From Candidatus Zhuqueibacterota bacterium (GTDB lineage Bacteria > BS750m-G25): 14,451 nt of DNA. How positions within the stretch are numbered: position 1 is the first letter of the stretch; each line of letters opens with the position of its first letter. Positions 13,575 through 14,451 of this stretch are shown piece after piece. The stretch is from positions 1 through 14,451 of the forward strand of contig JADHWK010000054.1 in NCBI GenBank assembly GCA_016783505.1, given 5' to 3'. The position numbers and the translations under genes are program-made. The notes beneath the pieces are model-generated. The model was not told where the DNA came from, ran no database searches, and saw only the letters and a list, made by a program, of their open reading frames with translations.

Positions 13575-14451
13575 ATGCCAGAATTTCGTCAGAATTTAGC
13601 TACTAAGGAGTGGGTTATAGTGGCTACCGAACGGGCCAAGAGGCCCCAGGATTTTCAGAAAAAGGGGGAGGCCCCCCCCTTTTTGCCCCCCCACAAGCCC
13701 AACTGTCCTTTCTGTATTGGCAACGAAGAACAAACCCCGCCGGCCGTTTTCACAATTACCAGAGACGGCCGCTGGGGGGTGAGGGTGGTGCCCAACAAGT
13801 TCGCCGCCCTCAAGCCCGACCTGGCCACCACCCGGACTAACGTCGGTAAATTTCTTCAGGCCAAGGGGTTCGGGGTGGCCGAGGTGATCATTGAAACTCC
13901 GGAACACCATAAGACCATTGCCACCCTGTCGGAAGGAAAAGTGGAGGACGTGCTCCAAGCCTATCAACATCGCTATCTTGAAATTTCGAAGGTTGATAAG
14001 GTGAACCTGATTACCATCTTCAGAAATTTCGGGGTTCGGGCCGGGACATCACTGGAGCATCCTCATTCCCAACTCATCGCTACCCCCATCGTCCCCCCCC
14101 ACGTGCGCGACCCCTTCCGGCAGGCGATGCTGCATTATGACGAGCATGGCTCCTGCGTCTACTGTGATATGGTTGCCGAAGAATTGCGACAGGGGGAGCG
14201 GATCGTTTTGGAATCAGAGCATTTTGTGGCCCTCTGCCCCTTTGCCGCCCGGACGCCTTTTGAAACTCGGGTGTACCCCAAGGCCCATAAGGCTAGTTAT
14301 GGTTCCATCAGTGAAGATGAGAGGGGCGATCTGGCCGGGCTGTTGAGGGCGGTGATGGGGAAACTGCGCACCGGATTGGGAAATCCAGACTACAACTATA
14401 TTATCCGTTCTTCCCCCATCGGTGATGAAAACGTGCACTACTTACACTGGT
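13575..14451 (+). CDS. galT: Galactose-1-phosphate uridylyltransferase (3' end outside window)
   Basis: The frame is open from ATG 13575 to the window edge (292 complete codons) without a stop. GGAGATAGG (13564-13572) is a good ribosome-binding site. The product starts MPEFRQNLATKEWVIVATER. It has a zinc-type Cys pair CPFC (Cys44, Cys47), VVPNKFAAL (71-79) and the active-site NFGVRAGTSLEHPHSQ, where His162-Pro-His164 carries the nucleophilic His that becomes uridylylated. A second Cys pair CVYC (194-197) and YPKAHKA follow. This is the GalT branch of the HIT superfamily: it exchanges UMP between UDP-glucose and galactose-1-phosphate in the Leloir pathway. Some relatives use ADP-glucose instead. 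Length so far fits a ~330-350 residue enzyme lacking only its last part. It may share a sugar-use theme with the dead GH31 gene upstream. Confidence 0.93.
   Translation, partial: MPEFRQNLATKEWVIVATERAKRPQDFQKKGEAPPFLPPHKPNCPFCIGNEEQTPPAVFTITRDGRWGVRVVPNKFAALKPDLATTRTNVGKFLQAKGFGVAEVIIETPEHHKTIATLSEGKVEDVLQAYQHRYLEISKVDKVNLITIFRNFGVRAGTSLEHPHSQLIATPIVPPHVRDPFRQAMLHYDEHGSCVYCDMVAEELRQGERIVLESEHFVALCPFAARTPFETRVYPKAHKASYGSISEDERGDLAGLLRAVMGKLRTGLGNPDYNYIIRSSPIGDENVHYLHW

Noticed and set aside
13596-14438. Plus- and minus-strand ORFs of 69-124 codons in the last 850 bases
   Set aside because: All are shadows of galT, whose own frame runs open to the window edge.
1-14451. tRNA, rRNA or riboswitch genes
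   Set aside because: I saw no cloverleaf with conserved TTCGA loop, no rRNA sequence and no known riboswitch core in the spacers. Reading by eye could miss a divergent one.

Overview
The window reads as a chromosomal segment of an uncultured bacterium, probably of the Fibrobacterota-Chlorobiota-Bacteroidota (FCB) assemblage. The main evidence is a Por/type IX secretion (T9SS) C-terminal sorting domain, with an NYPNPFNP start and a GIYFY...RKMILLK end, in the first gene. A second, orphaned copy of the same tail lies near 8.5 kb. Lipoprotein signal peptides and a probable outer-membrane barrel show a diderm cell. The exact phylum cannot be fixed from this sequence. Base composition is mosaic: the patatin, GH31 remnant and galT are GC-rich, while the lipoprotein at 5.6-6.4 kb and the radical SAM gene are AT-rich.

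Layout: (1) 1-714, the 3' end of a T9SS-exported protein, closed by a strong terminator. (2) 724-4161, a near-consensus promoter driving a two-gene envelope operon: an LPG-synthase-type membrane protein, then a YfhO-family membrane protein one base later. (3) 4162-4617, a gene-poor spacer with short broken reading frames, a hairpin and two palindromes near a candidate promoter. (4) 4618-5460, a patatin-like phospholipase, followed by a palindromic repeat and a bidirectional terminator shared with the convergent operon. (5) 8331-5624 on the minus strand, a secreted or surface operon: a lipoprotein of the endonuclease/exonuclease/phosphatase (EEP) fold, a probable outer-membrane beta-barrel overlapping it by ATGA, and an unrecognised lipoprotein. 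(6) 10038-8489 on the minus strand, a radical SAM protein whose stop overlaps the start of a 57-codon orphan T9SS tail. (7) 10039-10608, a long non-coding stretch with repeats. (8) 10609-11865, a wrecked GH31 alpha-glucosidase gene with an in-frame amber codon, a large internal deletion and a lost 3' half. (9) 11885-13407, an AbiE-type (type IV) toxin-antitoxin pair with its own promoter and the toxin gene first. (10) 13409-13552, a small MITE-like element with terminal inverted repeats and flanking direct repeats. (11) 13575 to the window edge, galT (galactose-1-phosphate uridylyltransferase), complete at its start and open at the edge.

The left half is mostly orderly cell-envelope biology. 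From about 8.5 to 13.55 kb the window looks like a plastic zone, with a decapitated sorting domain, a degraded sugar hydrolase, a toxin-antitoxin module, repeats and a MITE. The least familiar gene set is the EEP-lipoprotein, barrel and lipoprotein operon. No complete new defence system could be demonstrated. The strongest unusual observations are the orphan T9SS tail, the multiply broken GH31 gene, the MITE and the toxin-first AbiE module.
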